This document shows, piece after piece, positions 19,206-31,326 of a DNA stretch of 64,000 nucleotides. Made by a program: the position numbers and the translations under genes. The notes below the pieces were generated by a model. The model saw only the letters and a program-made list of their open reading frames with translations. It ran no database searches and had not been told where the DNA came from. Each line of letters begins with the position of its first letter. The stretch's first letter is position 1. Source of the DNA: Progne subis subis (lineage: Eukaryota; Chordata; Aves; Passeriformes; Hirundinidae); the NCBI GenBank assembly GCA_022316685.1, contig JAKJHU010001644.1, positions 1-64,000 on the forward strand, written 5' to 3'.

Positions 19206-20036
19206 TGAAAATGATTCATACTAATTGTAACTATATTAATATTTTAGAAATATATATTTTAGAAAATAATTGTTATAAAGTAGGAAAGGAAGAAGTAGAT
19301 GTAAGTACTGTTACAAAGCAGATGGGCCCCTTGGCAGATGCTACATGAGAAAAATAAGATACAGGATGCAGTTTGAGATAAGCAAGAGTCTCAAAGCTGG
19401 ATTGGCCAAAGCTGGGATTACTCCAAGGTCGGGAGATGTGCCCTTTGCAGATGTGATGGGATACAGGATGTCTTAAGATAGAACTGGCCTTGAGATGGAC
19501 AAAGTTGGGACTATTCCAAGGCAGGGAGTTTGGGTGGTGGTTTGATCCATGAAATAATTACTGTTTGGAATATAATGCTTAGTTATGTATAACACAAATC
19601 TTAGAGTGCACACAGAGACAGTAAGGTTATTCATAGGACACGAGGAAGATGATGAGCCTTCATCTGAAGAAAACCACCAAAAAGCCAAGAAGACCCCCAA
19701 ACAACAAGTGGAGCATGTGCTATATGCTATGGACATAGCATTTACAAATCAAAGATAGGAAGAGATTTACCGGAAATATAAATGAATACATATTAGCATA
19801 CAGTATATAAGATTAAGTTGGATTACTTTGTTTTGTACGAGAGGTAGGGTGGCAAGCCCCCCTCCGTACCCTGGTCAGTTTTGCTTATGCTTTATCCAAA
19901 CATTACTTATCTTTAATTAATCACTGCTGAAATTTTGCATATGCTTGATTATAAAATGCTACTTAAATAAAATTACATTGCAGCTAAATTTAACTTCATT
20001 GCTTGTTAAAATAGACATACAGAGCTTCATTTAAAA
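19206..20036 (+). mobile_element. A1 3' LTR (about 830 bp)
   Basis: Homologous to the A2 5' LTR at 48681-49520. It starts TGAAAATGATTC and ends near TTCATTTAAAAC. TATAAAA and AAATAAAA sit near 19949-19975. The exact start is uncertain: a second candidate is TGTTACAAAGCAG at 19310, but the match to A2 extends to 19206. Confidence 0.75.
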
Positions 20037-20172
20037 CCCTTCCTTCCTTCCTTCCTTCCTTCCTTCCTTCCTTCCTTCCTTCCTTCCTTCCTTCCTTCCT
20101 TCCTTCCTTCCTTCCTTCCTTCCTTCCTTCCTTCCTTCCTTCCTTCCTTCCTTCCTTCCTTCCTTCCTTCCC
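20037..20172. repeat. (TTCC)n microsatellite
   Basis: About 33 nearly perfect TTCC units, starting exactly at the end of the A1 3' LTR. Confidence 0.95.
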
Positions 20173-20192
20173 TCTTTTTTCCTTATTCCTTT

Positions 20193-20851
20193 TGTGGTGG
20201 TTTCAGGCAGATTTTGGGAGAAATCCTCCCAAGGGGCCCCTCTCCCCTCCCCCAACCGGCTTGGGAAAAAACTTCCTCAGAGAGAAGTGGAAAAAACCTG
20301 TTTATTAAACAGGCAAAGCACTCCCAGCACAATACCCGATGACAAGAGCTTCGTGCCGCTTACGGAGGGATAACAAACTTAAAGAAAGAAAGTCTCCTCT
20401 TGAAGATTGTCAGTGTGCTCCACCACTCTCTCTCTCCGCTGACATTGGAAAAAAAAGATGTGCAGGGCTGGTCTTGGTGGTCTTGGTGGGGTGGGTCCCC
20501 TGTGGAGGCCCCCCGGTGCTTCCCCAGGTCCTCAGTCCGGAGAGGTTGGAACAGTTCCGAGGAGAGGGCAAAAGAAAGAAAAAAGGAAAGAAAAAAGGAA
20601 AAAAAAAAGAAGAAAGCAAAAAAAGCAAAAAAAACCCCTTCAGCTATTCTACAGCATCTAACACTATGCTAGCACTAAACTAAACTAACTGCCCGAGAAA
20701 AACAACAGAGCTTCTTCAGTCTCGCCGAGTTCCAGCTCCCCCGCTTCAAGGTCAGTCCGAGGAGCAGAGTTTTCCTGGGGAAAAACAAACCGCGCTTGCC
20801 CTCCCCGCTGCACCCAACAGACGATTGGGGATACACAGTCACCCCAGGACA
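20193..20851 (-). mobile_element. Solo LTR, antisense, about 659 bp
   Basis: On the minus strand it starts TGTCCTGGGGTGACTGTG and ends CTGCCTGAAACCACCACA, with the closing TTTCTCCCAAAATCTGCC-type block of passerine ERV LTRs. TTTATTAAACAGG near 20299 would supply a poly(A)-like signal on the plus strand only. No internal region is attached, and it lies between two simple-repeat tracts. Lys-rich readings near 20570-20640 come from GA-rich sequence. Confidence 0.65.
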
Positions 20852-20871
20852 CTTTCCTTCTCTCTCTCTCC

Positions 20872-20902
20872 CTCATGTCTTTCTTTCTTTCTTTCTTTCT
20901 TT

Positions 20903-20959
<57 letters not shown>

Positions 20960-20980
20960 TTTCTTTCTTTCTTTCTTTCT

Positions 20981-21032
<52 letters not shown>

Positions 21033-21760
21033 TCCTTCTTTCCTTCTTTCCTTCTTTCCTTCTGTCTCTCTTTCTTTCTTTCTTTCTTTCTGTCCTTCTG
21101 TCTCTCCTTCCTTCGTTCCTTCCTTCCTTCCTTCCTTCCTTCCTTCCTTCCTTCCATTCCTCTCTTTCCTTTTTCTCTTCTCTTTTCTTTTCTTTTCTTT
21201 TCTTTTCTTTTCTTTTCTTTTCTTTTCTTTTCTTTTCTTTTCTTTTCTTTTCTTTTCTTTTCTTTTCTTTTCTTTTCTTTTCTTTTCTTTTCTTTTCTTT
21301 TCTTTTCTTTTTCTTTTTCTTTTCTTTTCTTTTTTCTCTTCTCTTCTCTTCTCTTCTCTTCTCTTCTCTTCTCTTCTCTTCTCTTCTCTTCTCTTCTCTT
21401 CTCTTCTCTTCTCTTCTCTTCTCTTCTCTTCTCTTCTCTTCTCTTCTCTTCTCTTCTCTTCTCTTTCTTTGTCACATTTTTGTTGTTCTTTCTTATTTTA
21501 TAATTTTCTTTTCATATTTTCCTTCTTTTATTTGTTTCTTTTCTTTCTCTCTTATTTTTTTTTTGTTCTTTCTCTCTTTTCTGTCATTCTTTCTTTTCTT
21601 TCTTTTCTTTCTTTCCTTGATTTATAACTTATCTGTCATTCTTTTCTGTCTTTCTCACTTTTTTGTCCTTCTTTTTCTGTTTTTCTTTCTGTCTGTCTTT
21701 CCGTTTTTCTGTCTTTCTGTTTTTCTGTCTTTCTGTCTTTCTTTTCTTTCCTTCTTCTGC
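20872..21760. repeat. Polypyrimidine tract of about 0.9 kb
   Basis: Successive blocks of TTTC (to about 21050), CCTT (21110-21155), TTTTC (21175-21335), TTCTC (21337-21465) and degenerate pyrimidine text. The plus strand is almost purely C/T for hundreds of bases. Ser/Phe/Leu-rich and Lys/Glu/Arg-rich readings on either strand are artefacts. Confidence 0.95.
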
Positions 21761-21960
21761 CATTACCCTCCAAAACTCACTGCCACTCCACCTCAGCCCA
21801 GCTACAAAATTTCTACAAGCACCAGCACCCACCCAAAACTGCCTCTTGCTTGCCCACCATCTACTCCAACACCCTGGAACATCCCATCCCCCCCATTTCC
21901 ATCGCTACCCCTCCACACTTTCAGAAAACCTCTTACACTGCAATCCCCACATTACACTGA

Positions 21961-22122
21961 TCCATCCCATCCCATCCCATCCCATCCCATCCCATCCCAT
22001 CCCATCCCATCCCATCCCATCCCATCCCATCCCATCCCATCCCATCCCATCCCATCCCATCCCATCCCATCCCATCCCATCCCATCCTATCCCATCCCAT
22101 CCCATCCCATCCCATCCCATGC
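21961..22122. repeat. (CATCC)n array, about 32 units
   Basis: Five-base tandem array with one interruption (CATCCTATCCC at 22083). The strand-complementary reading is (GGATG)n. Confidence 0.95.
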
Positions 22123-22988
22123 CTTCTGGTCAGGAAGTCCCCTCCAACCAGCCTTTGGACACTTCCAGCCATTCCAGGACAACTGCAGCTTTTCCTCCCA
22201 CTCTGTGCCAGGGCCCCACCGCCCTCCCAGGGAACAAGTCCATCCCCACATCCCAGCTCACCCTGGCCCCAAGCAGTGCCCAGCCATGGCCTGTGTCCTG
22301 GCGCTGCAGGCCCTTGGCAGGAGTCTCTCCCAGACAGCAATTCCTGCTCTTCCCTGCTCTGGGGCAGCAGCTGCAAGTTGATTTGCTCCCTGGGCTCTGG
22401 CCCAGCCCCAAGCCAGGGCCGGGACCTTTCCCCAGAGCTCTGCCGGCACTGGCTCGCTTCGGCCGCAGCCCAGCAGACGGAGCTCAGAGCTCCCCGGGGG
22501 CTGCGCCTCCTGCCCAGGGACAGCAGCAGGGGCAGCTGAGACTTCTGCCCTGGGGCCAGCAGGGAATGCACCCCAGGGAACGGCTGGGGCTGGGCCAGGC
22601 CAGCTGCGGGCTGGAGACCAGCAAAAGCTTCTTCCCCTACAGGGGCCTTGGCCACTCACCAGGCTCCCCAGGGAATGGTCACTGCTGCGAGGCTGCCGCA
22701 GCTCCAGGAGCCTTTGGACACAGCTCCCGGGAATGCCCAGGCTGCCACTGTTGGGCTCTGTGCAGGGCCAGGGCCTGGACTCCATGATCCCGCTGCCTCC
22801 CTCCCAGCTCAGCCCCTTCTGCAGTTCTCACCCTTGGGCTCAGCCTTGGTGTCTCCTCCAGGTGCTGGCAGAGCTCTTGGGGCCGGGGCAGCCCTTCCCC
22901 ACAGCCTGTCTGCACACAAGCACTTCCAGGGCTCTCTGCATTTCCCTTCCCCTCACTCTTGGCTCACTCACACACCTCCCAACTGAGA
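22123..22988. other. GC-rich segment without recognisable gene
   Basis: Moderately GC-rich, with long open frames in several phases on both strands, as expected where stop codons are rare. No domain, start context or second copy in this window supports any of them. It may be an old repeat or part of a non-coding host sequence. Confidence 0.5.
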
Positions 22989-23604
22989 TGTTAATTTTGA
23001 GGAACTAAGGATTTTTAGGAAAGTTAAGATAATAAGTTGCTGAATTAGCTGAAGTAGATAGGTAATCTTTGTTCGCAGTTAACAGAAGCCGGATCTTAGA
23101 TAAGCTACCTCGGATTTAGTAACTCATTGCTTGTCAACTTTATGTTTATGTAGCTGTGCCTGCAACGAAAAACAAGATGTAGTAAATAAGATATAAGATA
23201 ACTGCAGACTTCCTGCTTGAAGAACCCATTCAATGCAGGAAACTATAAGTTTTACCAAGGATTCTGTGTCACGAATGCATTGAAAAGGTAGAAAGGTCAG
23301 GATGAGGAAGACTCATCTTACTTCCTCATTTTAGGTGACCCATTCCCAGAAGAGACCCCTGACTCATTTTAAGAAACAAAGTATGCATGCTTAATAGCCT
23401 TTTTGCCAATTAGCATACGAAGCGAGGAATGGGAGGTGACAGGGGTATGAATATGCATTTGTATTTTGGATATTCAACACTTCTGTAAATAAAAGGCTTT
23501 GTAACCTGTGAATTTTGCAATGTAAATTAGGGAAATATCCTGCCCTGCTGCCTGGCCGTAATAAACATACACTTTAAACTGTTAGAGAGTTTTTGTTCGT
23601 CACA
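22989..23604 (+). mobile_element. Solo LTR, about 616 bp
   Basis: TGTTAATTTTGAGG at the start and GTTTTTGTTCGTCACA at the end; the last block is typical of avian gamma-type LTRs. CTGTAAATAAAAGG near 23484 supplies AATAAA, and CCGTAATAAACATAC near 23555 a second. No primer site or internal sequence follows. Flanking bases show no clear duplication. Confidence 0.65.
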
Positions 23605-26485
23605 GTTAGGTATCGCTACTAGATCAATACCCATATTTCTTTAATAAGTCACAACAACCCACCTAGAGCGTTGAGCTGCAAGGAGTTCAAAGCTTGTCTT
23701 TCCTTCAGGTGCTGGTCTAATTCTGCCTTCAGCCAACTCTGGATTTGTGTTTATTGTAGAACTTCCTGAGTGTCTAAAACATTCCTTGCATGGTTCTGCC
23801 TTGGGGAGTGGCAACCTCCTTGGTGGCACCTTGGGCTTGGCACACACTTGAGGAGATTGCCTGAAACTTGGGAGTTTTAGATTGCTAATAAAGGAAGAAA
23901 GCTCCTCTTTGTCTGAGTGCAGCCAGTTCTCTGAGCAAAGTAGGTCTCAGGTGACTGAGGAGAGACAGGATAGGGTTGGGGGATGTGGAGCAAAGATATC
24001 CACACTGGGTCACACCTCAAGGCACAGCTTCTCTGACCTGGCCAGACCTCCTGAGGAAAGACCCTGGATCAGTATCAGTCACTTAATGCTGCAATCACCT
24101 CTGCTCTAAAGAGAAGAATATTCCTTGAAAATAGAAATGTGGATTTGTTAGAATCTCTTTGAAATATTTCTCCATAAATCTAGGAAAAAAGACTTCCTAG
24201 TGAACTGCAGCAGACCAGAGGGAAATCAAGGCACAGCCACGGTTTTTGTTGACTGAATGTCTTATTAAATCTGTTGCCAATGTTTCTCTGATTTCTAAGG
24301 TTGTCAGTAAAGGCTGCTTTGTTGTTTTGAGCTCCTGAGAATACCTTGTTGGTATTTCTCCAGTGTTTCCAACTCAAGAGTACACAAACAAATTTAATTC
24401 CTTTAAAATCTGTAATTGAGAGAGTTGTTTGGGGGCTGGGGGTCAGGGCTTGTGTGTCCTGCTTGGCACAGCCCAGGCAGGGCTTTCACAGCCACATTGC
24501 ACACTCCATTTCCCACCTGCACCTGCTGGTGCCTCTGAGTTCTGCTTGCCCAGCCCCAGGGACGCTCCCCTTGTCTGCCCATTCCCCACGGTCTCTGGGC
24601 AGGGATGGCCTCAGTGGGGGCTGCTGACAGCCACAGACACTTGGAGGCTGCTGCTGGGTTTGACTTCTCCAGAGGCTTGTTCAGCCTTCAACTCTTCAAG
24701 TCAGGAATTCAGTGCCCCAAGGTGCATCATCATTCAGAACACCTTAAAAGGCCAAGCCTCTGGGAATAATTTGATTTAAGTTTTCAAATCTTCTGTGGTT
24801 AATTAAACAGATTTTGGAAGTGTGTCCATAGTGAATATATTATATTTACAAAAGGTCCTGCTTAGGATTTTTTTCCTATTAATACATTTATATGTTCAAT
24901 CTCCAATTGACTTTGATCCCAAGGAACTTACTCATGCAGTTTGAATAGATATGAAAATCAAGATCCTTTATGTCTGACTTTCAACCAGATTTTGTCCCTA
25001 CTCCCACCCCACCATTTCCCCCATCCAAGCCCTGGGACTCAGAGCAGCCTTGTGTAAATCTGAGCTCCCTTCACCCCAGGCTGGACCTGCAGGTTTCAAC
25101 TCCTTGGCTCCAACTCCCACCTGCTTTCCTTGGAGAAGGAGCTGCCCGAGACACAGAGGGATGTTCATTTATTGTCAGCCAACAAACCCAAGGAAAGGCA
25201 CAGCTCCATCAAATGCAAAAGTCACTCTTCTCCCTGGCTCTGCCCTGCACCTGATCCCCACAGCCTGTGCTGTTTCCTTCATCCCTCCACTGCCAGGGAG
25301 TTTCTGGGACAAGGGAGCTCTGCTCTGGCTATGGAGGGAGGTGCAAGTGCAGCCACTGGAGTGGGAACCACAACTCATCAGGTTTGTGTCCTTGGAGGGA
25401 CCAGGAACTGGTGAGACTTGGAGGCACAGAAAGGTTTCTCTTCATGGCCAATATAAAAAATGTGAACATGATAAAATTTAATAAACATAAAACCACTTCC
25501 CCTCAGCTCCTTGTGACATCCCAGCAACATCTGACATGTCCACAACCCACAAGTAATTTCCATACAGGAAGAATTTTCAACTAAGACATAAGAAGAGGTG
25601 ATATATAAGATAAAAATAGAACTAAGATCATGACTAAGGTGTTATTTAAACTTCTGAAAAATTGGACAATTCTGTAAAGAACAAAGCATGAAGCCAGTCA
25701 AGGGAGATGCAATGGAATGACTGGAGAGGAGCTGCAGGAGGAAATCTGGGAGCAACAGGAAGGATATAGATCCAGCTGCTCTATATGAAGAAATGCCCTT
25801 ACACATGGCCGTTTAAACAGGAGACCTGGAAACACCTGAAGGAAGATGGCCATGAATTGTTAGACTGAATGCTGGTGGCAAAGGTAGAGGGGAAGATCAG
25901 TATTTCTTCTCCTGCCATCAGCAGGAGAATCCAGTAGATCCAGGAAATTCCTGTTCCTGGTGGGAAAATTTTGCCACTTCTTAAAAGTACTCAAATGATG
26001 CAGATAAAAAAATATTTTCTTTTACATTATGAGAGTAAAAGATATTAAAACCTGTGCCCCCTTCCAGGCAGACATCGTTTGTCTGCCCATGGACAGGCAG
26101 TGCCTCTTGTGCCCTGAGGTGCTGAGATGGGATTGGCATCTCTCAGAGAGGAGCTGAGGGAGAGCAGAGCACCATGCAAGCTGCAGGTCCCTGACAGCCC
26201 CAGAGGGCTCCTGTCCCAAAACCATCTGCTCTGCTCCAGACTGGAACAGGGACCAGCATCACGCTGGGATCATCAGAGAACTGAGGTGTGTGCTGGAATT
26301 CAGTCCCCTCCCCATCCCACAGCAGCCCTACATTTCCCTCCTCAAGCCTTGCTCTCCAGCACAGCCATGGAGGCTCTTTGGGCTCTGGACTTTTACTGCA
26401 GCCACCAAGGGCAGCTGAGCTCTGGCTTGGGCAGAGTCAGCCCTGCCCAGCCCAGGCACTGCCCAGCAATTACTTGTGTGTGCCC
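23605..26485. other. No recognisable gene or repeat
   Basis: 2.9 kb of mixed composition. Open frames up to about 140 codons occur but lack known motifs and have no second copy. Position 26480-26491 (TGTGTGCCCTGCAG) looks like a splice acceptor at the exact edge of the U1 homology, discussed in findings. Confidence 0.5.
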
Positions 26486-28383
26486 TGCAGCTGCGGCCCC
26501 TGCGTCAGCGTGGCCAAGGAGCTGCAGGGGCTGATGCTGCTGCTCTGGGCTCACCGTGGGACATGGGCTGCGCTTCATCCTGCCATGTGGCGGGCGCTGT
26601 GGGCGCACCTGCAGCAGCTGGGCAAGCGAGGCCACCTGCCCTGCTGTGCCTCGTCCCGCTGCTCCGGGCGCTTCTGTGCCTCCGCCAGGCTCCTCCCAGC
26701 CAGAGGGGCCATTCCTGGCACAGCTTCCAGCCCTTCCAGGAGATTGTGTTGGACACCAACCATCCCAGGGAGAAGCTCGGCCCAGCCCAGATCCAGCCTT
26801 CCGGGAGCTTCCACCGCCTCTGACGGCCTCCAACCCTGCAAGTCCCTCCCTGCTCTCAACCACCTCCCTCCCTCGCAGATCCTCCCCAGCGCTGAGACGC
26901 CGCCTCCCTCCCAGCAGCTTGCCACAGCCTCCATCCCTGCTGAGAGCCCCCAGCCCTTCAAGATCCTGCGCCTGCCAAGACCTGTCGCTGGGGCCCAGTT
27001 CCTGCCTCCCTCCCACACTTTCCCTCCTGGAGGCCTCCAGCCCTCCCGGCCTCTCAGGAAAGCCTCCACGCCTGCGCACCCTCAGCAAGCGCTGGACACC
27101 TCCTCCTGCTCCCTTCCACATCAACAGCGTCCCGTGCACATCGAGAGCCCCGGCGTGTCCCAGGGCACTGACACGGCCAGGGAAAGCTGGCAAGCACAAA
27201 CAGGAGCCCAGCTGGAGAAGGAGAGGCATTCCCAGGAGCAGGTGGCTGAGCCACAAGCATCCTGCAGCCACCAGTGTCCAGCGCAGGGCTCCCAGGATGC
27301 TGTGCCTGACTCAGGCAGCAACAGCCCCAGCTGGGTGGCACAGACGGCGCCCACGAGACCATGGCGCTTGCGTGGTCTCCAGGAGGCTGCCCCGAGACGG
27401 TCCCCGCAGCCCAGGCAGGTGGTCACAGGCCTCGGAGAGCCCTTCCACCCTAGGTGTTAAATAAATTAGCATTCCCCCAAAGAGCTGTGGCAGGGTTCCT
27501 GCTGGGAGAGGGCTCTTTTCTTCCCAGGAACTGGCTCAGGGCTGGGCTTGCCTACGGGCTGGGGATGCTGGGCCATTCCCAACGACTCGCTTTAAACTCC
27601 TGTTTGTCCTCTGAGGCTGAGCAAGCATCACGTGCAACCCTCACCCGTGTTTTTGTCATTTCCACTGACATCCTTCTGAGAGAGATGCCTGTGGGGCTGA
27701 CCCATCTACCAGTGCTTGGAGGCTTGGGAGGGACACGGTTACAGCTCCACTCTGCTTCTCCAAACGCCTCCGCTGCGCATCCTTGTGGGACCTGGTGTTG
27801 GAGTGTGTTCATTTGGTTGATACTGTGTTTCCTTTTGATCTTGGTGTTTGGGATGTTTTCTTCCCTGTTCCCCTTGGAAAGTGGAGCACCTTGTTTGTCC
27901 CTGCTTCGCTGCGCCCATCCCCCAGGCTGGAATGGAACCCAACTCTGTTCCACTCCCACCTTCTCCCTGATCGGGGAGTGCCTTGTCCCTGCCTCTAGGC
28001 CCTTCCCCGCTCTGGGAAAAAGGCCTGCGACTGCCGGCAGCTCTGTCTCTCTGGCACCGGCGGCATCGGGGAAGGAGCTAAGGAAGAGCTGCAGCCGGCA
28101 GGGCAGGAGCCCAGAATCAAGCCATGATATGCCCCAGGACAGAGGGCAAGCGCGGTGCCTTTTGCCATCGACGGTCATCTGGGTCTCTCCAAAGAACCAC
28201 CACAAGCAGGGATGGGGCAGGCACGTGGAACTGGGACTTTGCACCTGGCCAGGGCAGCCCCGCTGCAAGAGCAGCCTCTCCAGCGCTTCACAGCGGCCTG
28301 GTGCCTGGCAGAAGTTGATGGGGAGGAAATGACTTGGGTGGGCACAGGGCCCAGCCTGTGTGGCCGTGGCCGTGTGGCCGTGC
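26486..28383 (+). repeat. Segmental repeat unit U1 (5'- and 3'-truncated)
   Basis: Highly similar to 35969-37850 (U2) and 39908-41800 (U3). The left edge lies in the body of the U2/U3 frame, so promoter and N-terminus are absent. The right edge is cut by the LTR of provirus E at 28384, in a CGTGGCCGTG stretch that continues in U2 and U3. Confidence 0.85.
26492..27460 (+). pseudogene. U1 copy of the unknown GC-rich frame, N-terminally truncated
   Basis: Starts within homology at the CGPCVSVAKELQGL stretch and stays open to the same stop (TAA 27458-27460) as the two longer copies, with no frameshift relative to them over 320 codons. The stop overlaps AATAAA at 27460-27465. Upstream sequence is unrelated to U2/U3. 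Retention of the frame in three copies is suggestive, but low stop frequency in GC-rich DNA is an alternative. Confidence 0.35.
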
Positions 28384-28987
28384 TGAGTCATTGAAAACTG
28401 ATATAGTCACGGTCAAAGACCCTCTAACTGATTAAAGTTAGGAAGTGGTATGTTTATTCACCGGTGGGCGGCAAGGGAGTCATCTCCAAAAGGCGTGGCC
28501 GCCCCGAACAAGGCTCTTTGCTCTCTATTTATTCTCCAAGGTCTTACATACAATACATATGCATAACCCCAGCACCTCCCATCCCCGCTCTGTATTAAAA
28601 TGAGGCTGTCAGTCCTTCACGTGTGCGCAGTTCTTCTCTTGAATTGGGTCGGTGGTCTCGAATTGGGTCAGTGGTCTCAAAGGATGAAGTCAGGAGAGTC
28701 TTCATCAGGTCTCTGTGACCCTCTGGCACTGTCCAAGGTCCCCTGCTTTGTGATTGATGGATACCAAGTCCAGGTGCTGGCCATTGTTCTTACTGGTTTC
28801 AATCTGTTCTTATGACGGTTCACTTACTCCACTTTTTCTATAAACAAGCTCATAATATAATAGTTAGCTCTAGCTTGGGCATCTAATAATCATTAACCTA
28901 CCATTTGCTAATCTAACTTACATCTTGATCAATACAAATTTCTTCTAACCCTTAGCTAAAATCTTAACTCTTTAAAGTCATGTATCA
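28384..28987 (-). mobile_element. Provirus E 3' LTR (604 bp)
   Basis: On the minus strand it starts TGATACATGAC after a purine tract (GAAGGAGTGGGGAAA) and ends CAATGACTCA. AATAAA on that strand lies at 28453-28458. It has exactly the length of the 5' LTR at 34953-35556, with about 20 substitutions by eye. Confidence 0.9.
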
Positions 28988-29129
28988 TTTCCCCACTCCT
29001 TCTTCAAAGTTAGTAAATTCTTTTACTAATATGTAAATTCTTCTTCACCTAGCAAAACTGTGGTAGGGGGTCCTTTAAAACTGTACTATATGCTCTTAAT
29101 ATTAAAGTTAAAGCTGCTAGTCACTTCAG

Positions 29130-29740
29130 CATTTTCCAATTCCAAAGAAATATTATAACAAACAAAATCGAATTTATACCAACTAAATAAAAAAACAATA
29201 ATCAAATAAACCAAGGTATTGAGCAAACCAATTGCAGCTGGTGACTACCCCAAAAAGCATATGCCACCAATGATGGGATGGGCCTTCTACTAACTTTTAA
29301 ATACTCTCCGTATAGTCTCTCTGTCATGATGCATTGCAATCAAAGTTCTCTTTCTTTCTAATTTTTTTTTTCTTCTTTTCTTTAATCCATGGTGTTTCAA
29401 TAATTGTGCAACTAAAATTAACTTCATGTCTATAGGCACAGGCAATATTTCTTGAACAGTAGTCAAGTTTGCCTTTATATGTTGGTGGGATACAACATGT
29501 GCCTAATAGGAAAAATCACATTCTTCAATTTTGACAAAGTTACAAATGCACAAGTTACACAGTTGCATTTGTAATTTTTAGCATCTGAATCAGAGACGTA
29601 CAGGAGATAAAATCATAAGCTTTCCCTTGGCACTGATATTTACCAGTCACATTACAATGCAGTGTGCTGCATTAGCTGTGGCTATAGTGATGGTCATAAA
29701 TGCCACAGCTTTCCAGGCTATACCTATTTGATTACCCATT
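29130..29740 (-). pseudogene. env: Provirus E env remnant
   Basis: Near 29720-29580 a signal-peptide-like and surface-subunit start (KAVAFMTITIATANAAHC) can be read. Near 29330-29130 the transmembrane end (HPIIGGICFL; GLLNTLVYLIIVFL) is visible. Everything between, including most of the surface subunit, is missing or unreadable. Confidence 0.55.
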
Positions 29741-29744
29741 ACAA

Positions 29745-30650
29745 TTACAAGCCTTCTTCACTTGTGAGTGATGGATCCAGGTGCTTTGTTCCTTGATCTT
29801 GATTGTATTAAAGATGATGAGGAGCACTTGGAATGGTCTCTCCCACCGTGGTTCCAAAGTTTTTTTCTGCAAAAGACTTAATGTATACATAATCCCCAGG
29901 CTATACATCATGTACTGGTCCATCTAGTTCTCTGGTTTAAGCCCCAGTTTTATAATTTGCTGCTTAATTTGCTACACAATTTTGAAATAAAATCTGGCCT
30001 CCTATCTGAAAACATTGTGGCTGGGACTCCAAAGCATGGTATTATTTTTTATAACACTGCTTTGGTTACCTCTTGCACTTTGGCAGTTCTGGTAGGGAAA
30101 GCTTCTGGCCACCCTGAAAAGGTACCTGTTAATACCAATAGGTATCCATGCCCTCCTTTCCTGGGTAGTTCTGAAAAATCAATTTGCTATTGCTGCCCAG
30201 GTACATATCTTTTCCCAATTTGCCCAAGCTCTGGTTTAAAAATATTTTTGGGATTAGTTTGGAGGCAAAGGCTACATTGGCAAGTCACCTAAATTACTAT
30301 ATTTTACAAATTTCTAGCTATGATTCTATCTTTTCACTAATGACTATAGCATGTAAGTTGGGGAACATAAGTCTTCCTTTCCTTTTATCTGTAATAGCCC
30401 ACCCCTCTTGTCCTTTTTACTGTGCTTTGGCTTACCTTCAATGGAAATTTGCCCATCTGGAATTAAGATTGCCTATCTCACCTTTAGCTGCTTCTTTTGC
30501 CTTTCTGTCCGCCAGCTTGTTTTCTTCAACCAATTCAGAGCTCACTTTTTGGTGTGCCTTGATATGCATGATGGCTACATTTTCAGGTAGCTGGAATGCC
30601 TTCAAGTTTTATTATCTCTTGTGCATGTTTAATACTTTTTCCTTGTCAAT
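29745..30650 (-). pseudogene. pol: Provirus E integrase
   Basis: The C-terminal domain is open at 29732-29923 (KKTLEPRWERPFQVLL; TWIHHSQVKKA), standard for gamma-type integrases. The core is degenerate, with GWPEAFPTRTAKVQEV near 30100 and the second catalytic Asp context (FSDRRPDF) near 30010. The N-terminal zinc site is not clear. Confidence 0.7.
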
Positions 30651-31326
30651 TTGACAGTCCTCTTTCTTTCCAGACGGCTCCAAGTGTATGAACTACCCCA
30701 AATGCATACCTTAAGTCTGGGTAGATATTAACTTTCTTTCCTGTTGCCAGCTCTAAAGCCCGAGTTAAGGCAGTTATTTCAGCCTTCTGTGCTGAGGTGT
30801 TGGTTGGTAATGGTCCAGATTCTATTACCTCTCATCTTGTGGTAACCGCATACCCAGCATGCCTTCCACTGATGACATAGCTGCTTCCATCGGTGGACCA
30901 GGTCTCAGTATTCTTCAAATCTGGGCAACTAGAGTAGGTGGCTTCAATGGCCTCCAGGCACTCATGGATCACTGGTTCTCCCATGCTCCCGCTGAGGAAG
31001 GAAGCTGGATTCACAATGTTAGTTACCACAATCTCAACATCATCTCGTTCTACCATTATGGCTTGGTACTTCAGGAGTCTCTGTGGGGAGAGCTAATGTC
31101 CCCCTTTCACTTTTAGGACTGCAGACACTGGGTGGGATACTAGCACGGTCATCTTCTGGCCTAGGGTGTACTTGCGTGCTTCTTGGATGTTCACTGCCAC
31201 TGCTGCAATGGCTCTGAGGCACCCTGGCTGTTCCTTAGCTGCTGCATGCAGCTGCTTAGGTGACTGCCCTGCGATATGGGCCCAGGTTTTGTGCTGATAT
31301 TCCCAAGGCGATCCCCTGCTTCTCAT
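30640..31326 (-). pseudogene. pol: Provirus E RNase H and connection domain
   Basis: 31093-31326 holds the connection (QPGCLRAIAAVAVNIQEARK; LVSHPVSAVLK). 30832-31056 holds the start of RNase H with STDGSSYVISGRHAGYAVTT. After a stop, the conserved Glu block, a YAFGVVHTLG block near 30700 and HIKAHQK-type text near 30560 can still be read. Confidence 0.75.

Larger units (their letters stand above)
5015..20036 (+). mobile_element. Provirus A1 (class I, gamma-type), 5'-truncated, with nested element B
   Basis: A gamma-type gag-pro-pol-env order can be followed from an untranslated leader at 5018 to a 3' LTR ending near 20036. The 5' LTR and primer site are missing: homology to the intact 5' end of sister copy A2 begins inside its leader (near 49573). 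A 5.5-kb class II element (B) sits in gag at 6332-11797. All genes carry stops or frameshifts. A1 and A2 share disabling mutations (see findings). The gamma class rests on the gag type, the two-knuckle nucleocapsid and the CX6CC-like Env. Confidence 0.8.

Noticed and set aside
20825..22381. Frames of 200-518 codons in the simple-repeat region
   Set aside because: Pure low-complexity translation of TTTC, TTTTC, TTCTC and CATCC arrays.
22130..22785. Several 90-240-codon frames in the GC-rich segment
   Set aside because: Open on both strands at once, no motif, no second copy, no promoter.
26393..27271. Minus-strand frame opposite U1
   Set aside because: Shadow of the plus-strand GC-rich unit; no start context.
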